A stretch of 6,144 nt of DNA from the NCBI GenBank assembly GCA_040757115.1, contig JBFLYA010000218.1, positions 1 through 6,144 on the forward strand, in the 5' to 3' direction. How positions within the stretch are numbered: position 1 is the stretch's first letter; each line of letters opens with the position of its first letter. Shown piece after piece: positions 4,778-6,144 of this stretch. Below the pieces are notes generated by a model. It worked only from the letters and a program-made list of their open reading frames with translations, ran no database searches and was not told the DNA's origin. This stretch comes from a bacterium. Lineage in GTDB: Bacteria > UBA9089 > CG2-30-40-21 > SBAY01. A program made the position numbers and the translations under genes.

Positions 4778-4994
4778 GTTATTAGTCAAAATTTTACTCA
4801 GGGTGGATAAGTAAAAAATCCCAAATCCCAAGCACCAAATTCCACATACCAAAAAGCGAATTAGAGATTAGTGAATTAGAGATTAGATTTTACTAATTCG
4901 CTAATTCGCTTAATTCACTAATTCACTAATTGGAATTTGTGATTTGGAATTTCATAGCCATATCTGGGTCAAATTTCGATTAATAAGTGCTATA
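4771..4994. mobile_element. 224-bp foldback MITE-like element
   Basis: Terminal inverted repeats of about 31 bases begin TATAGCA (4771) and end TGCTATA (4994), with roughly 26 of 31 matches. Inside lies a second inverted pair (CCAAATCCC...AAATTCCA at 4821-4843 against TGGAATTTGTGATTTGG at 4931-4947). A third pair comes from tandem units: two 15-mers of GYGAATTAGAGATTA (4856-4885) against CTAATTCR octamers (4893-4931). The whole can form one long hairpin and encodes no protein. Ends of the form TA-TAGCA...TGCTA-TA would fit insertion at TA, as for IS630/mariner-related MITEs, but the relation is not demonstrated. A relative of its end lies at 3151-3202. Confidence 0.55.
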
Positions 4995-5018
4995 GAAATA
5001 AAGGGATAGAATTTTTTC

Positions 5019-5046
5019 TTGACAATTATATTAAGTTAAATATAAA
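5019..5046 (+). promoter_or_regulatory. Promoter of the membrane protein gene, near-leaderless
   Basis: The -35 TTGACA (5019-5024) is perfect, the spacer is 16 bases, and the -10 is TATAAA (5041-5046, five of six). The predicted start near 5053 is only about three bases before the ATG at 5056. No Shine-Dalgarno sequence is present in the AT-rich stretch before the ATG. Confidence 0.6.
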
Positions 5047-5055
5047 ATTATATCT

Positions 5056-6021
5056 ATGCGTGAAAGATACACTGATTGGAAAATATTTTTTATTTTCTAT
5101 CTTCCATTAGCCTTCATTACTACCTACATCCACATCCGATTTACCAGTGAATTTGGTTATGAGTGTGAGGTATTTGGCAAACCTAATGGTCATTCAGCCA
5201 TCATAGAAGGACAAGCGTTTGCTCCAACTCAATATCGAATATTAATGCCATTTTGTGCAGAGTTTATCCATCAAGTGCTAAATATCTCTATTGCCAGTAG
5301 TTATCATTCACTCCGTGTGATTACCACATTTTTAGTTCTTTCGCTTTTTCATATCTACCTTACCAGATGGTTTGATACACCAAAGGCACTTATTGGCACA
5401 CTTTACCTCGCTGGCTCGATTCCTTTATCTTATCTGTATTGGCCCTATCCCCAGGATATGTTTAACTTAATGATGTTTATCATAGGATTCATCGCTATTC
5501 GTGAGCATAAAGACAATTGGCTTTATCTTATCCTCATCTTAGGCGGCCTGAATTATGAAACGATAGTGTTTTTAATCTTATTCTATTTCTTCTATCATTC
5601 TGGGCAGATGAAGTTTAAAAAATTAATTTTACGGACAATAAGTTATCTGGCAATTTGGACTTTAGTTATGGTTCTAATTCGCTTAAAATATGGACTTTTA
5701 CCCAATTTTATGGATAATCAGGTTCATTTAATTGGCTATCCAATGTATCAAACTAATCTAAAGATGTATGCAAACATCTTTAAAAATATCTCTTTAACCA
5801 ATGGTTGTTTTTATATCTTTTTGCTTTTTGGTTTTTTTTGGATATTAGCCTTTCTTCATCTGAGTAAAAAGCCAAAATTTTTAGTAAAAACGGCGTGGGT
5901 AATTCCGATATATTTAGTATTTCATTTTTTCATCGCCAGTTTTGGTGAAACACGGGTATTTCTACCGTTGTTTTTGTTACTTATTCCTCTGGGACTTTTT
6001 TCAATATTTAAAGTTTGGTAA
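5056..6021 (+). CDS. Polytopic membrane protein, possibly glycosyltransferase-like
   Basis: The 321-residue product is strongly hydrophobic with about eight or nine membrane helices (near 9-27, 88-102, 109-128, 134-148, 155-178, 190-209, 248-268, 278-294 and 299-318). A polar loop of about 60 residues follows the first helix. It contains APTQYRILMPF (56-66), which resembles the 'QYR.L.P' segment of uncharacterised bacterial membrane proteins related to lipid-linked glycosyltransferases. GGLNYET (163-169) and FGETRVFLPL (296-305) are further polar motifs at helix borders. This is a family resemblance from memory, not a firm assignment, and no acidic DxD-type site is evident. No signal peptide is expected because the first helix is an anchor. 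The gene is transcribed alone, apparently with almost no leader. A dispersed repeat starts on its stop codon. Confidence 0.8.
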   Translation: MRERYTDWKIFFIFYLPLAFITTYIHIRFTSEFGYECEVFGKPNGHSAIIEGQAFAPTQYRILMPFCAEFIHQVLNISIASSYHSLRVITTFLVLSLFHIYLTRWFDTPKALIGTLYLAGSIPLSYLYWPYPQDMFNLMMFIIGFIAIREHKDNWLYLILILGGLNYETIVFLILFYFFYHSGQMKFKKLILRTISYLAIWTLVMVLIRLKYGLLPNFMDNQVHLIGYPMYQTNLKMYANIFKNISLTNGCFYIFLLFGFFWILAFLHLSKKPKFLVKTAWVIPIYLVFHFFIASFGETRVFLPLFLLLIPLGLFSIFKVW

Positions 6022-6095
6022 CCGTTCAGGGATATAGCCACAGAGTCACAGAGAACACAGAGGGAATATATAACCACGAATGAACACGAATAATA
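6018..6095 (+). repeat. Dispersed spacer repeat (CCGTTCAGGG / CACAGAG type), copy 2
   Basis: GTAACCGTTCAGGG (6018-6031) is identical to the complement of 3289-3302. A CAGAG-rich block follows (CACAGAGTCACAGAGAACAC, then AGAGGG), then ACCACGAATGAACACGAATAA (partly quoted). The repeat includes the stop codon of the membrane protein (6019-6021). The remaining bases to 6144 show no gene, hairpin or promoter that I can support. Confidence 0.6.
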
Positions 6096-6144
6096 AAAAG
6101 ATTTGTAGTGCGAGGCTTATGGTTTTTGCAAAATTAACTTCCAC

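Overview
This is an AT-rich bacterial chromosome segment. It carries ordinary housekeeping genes separated by intergenic stretches unusually full of small dispersed palindromes and inverted repeats. ScpA/ScpB, GatC, a TtcA-type thiolase and a dCMP deaminase are all of bacterial type. None is diagnostic for a phylum. The mixture of REP-like palindromes, 'CACAGAG / CACGAAT' type spacer repeats and a GxxExxY gene suggests an uncultured, metagenome-derived lineage, but that is inference.

Layout. Positions 1-539 hold no gene. They contain a broken spacer repeat, a near-perfect 40-bp palindrome, four REP-like palindromes in two orientations, and a second imperfect 42-bp palindrome. A GxxExxY protein (540-920), a small PD-(D/E)XK-like fold, sits between two nested layers of inverted repeats (about 446-1039), which makes it look like cargo of a small mobile module. 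The right edge of that module carries a terminator-like hairpin with a T-run, and the -35 of a very good promoter overlaps the T-run. That promoter drives scpA (1121-1816) and scpB (1813-2349, 4-bp overlap), probably with the ttcA-like gene (2412-3149). ScpA and ScpB are the non-SMC subunits of the bacterial condensin; the TtcA-like protein is a tRNA 2-thiocytidine synthase.

Convergent to this, on the minus strand, is the cluster dCMP deaminase (4707-4709 start, 4260 end) - unknown membrane-anchored protein (3665-4282) - gatC (3325-3609). GatC stands without gatA or gatB in the window. The convergent junction (3150-3324) is packed with repeat fragments.

Between the dCMP deaminase gene and a divergent membrane protein gene (5056-6021) lies a 224-bp foldback, MITE-like element (4771-4994). 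Its left end supplies an extended -10 (TGCTATAAT) pointing into the deaminase gene. The membrane protein appears to be read from a near-leaderless transcript. A repeat beginning on its stop codon matches, in inverted orientation, one downstream of gatC, so 2.7 kb is bracketed by inverted copies.

No rRNA, tRNA, CRISPR array or classical transposase is visible. The most unusual material is the repeat architecture and how closely it is tied to promoters, terminators and gene ends.
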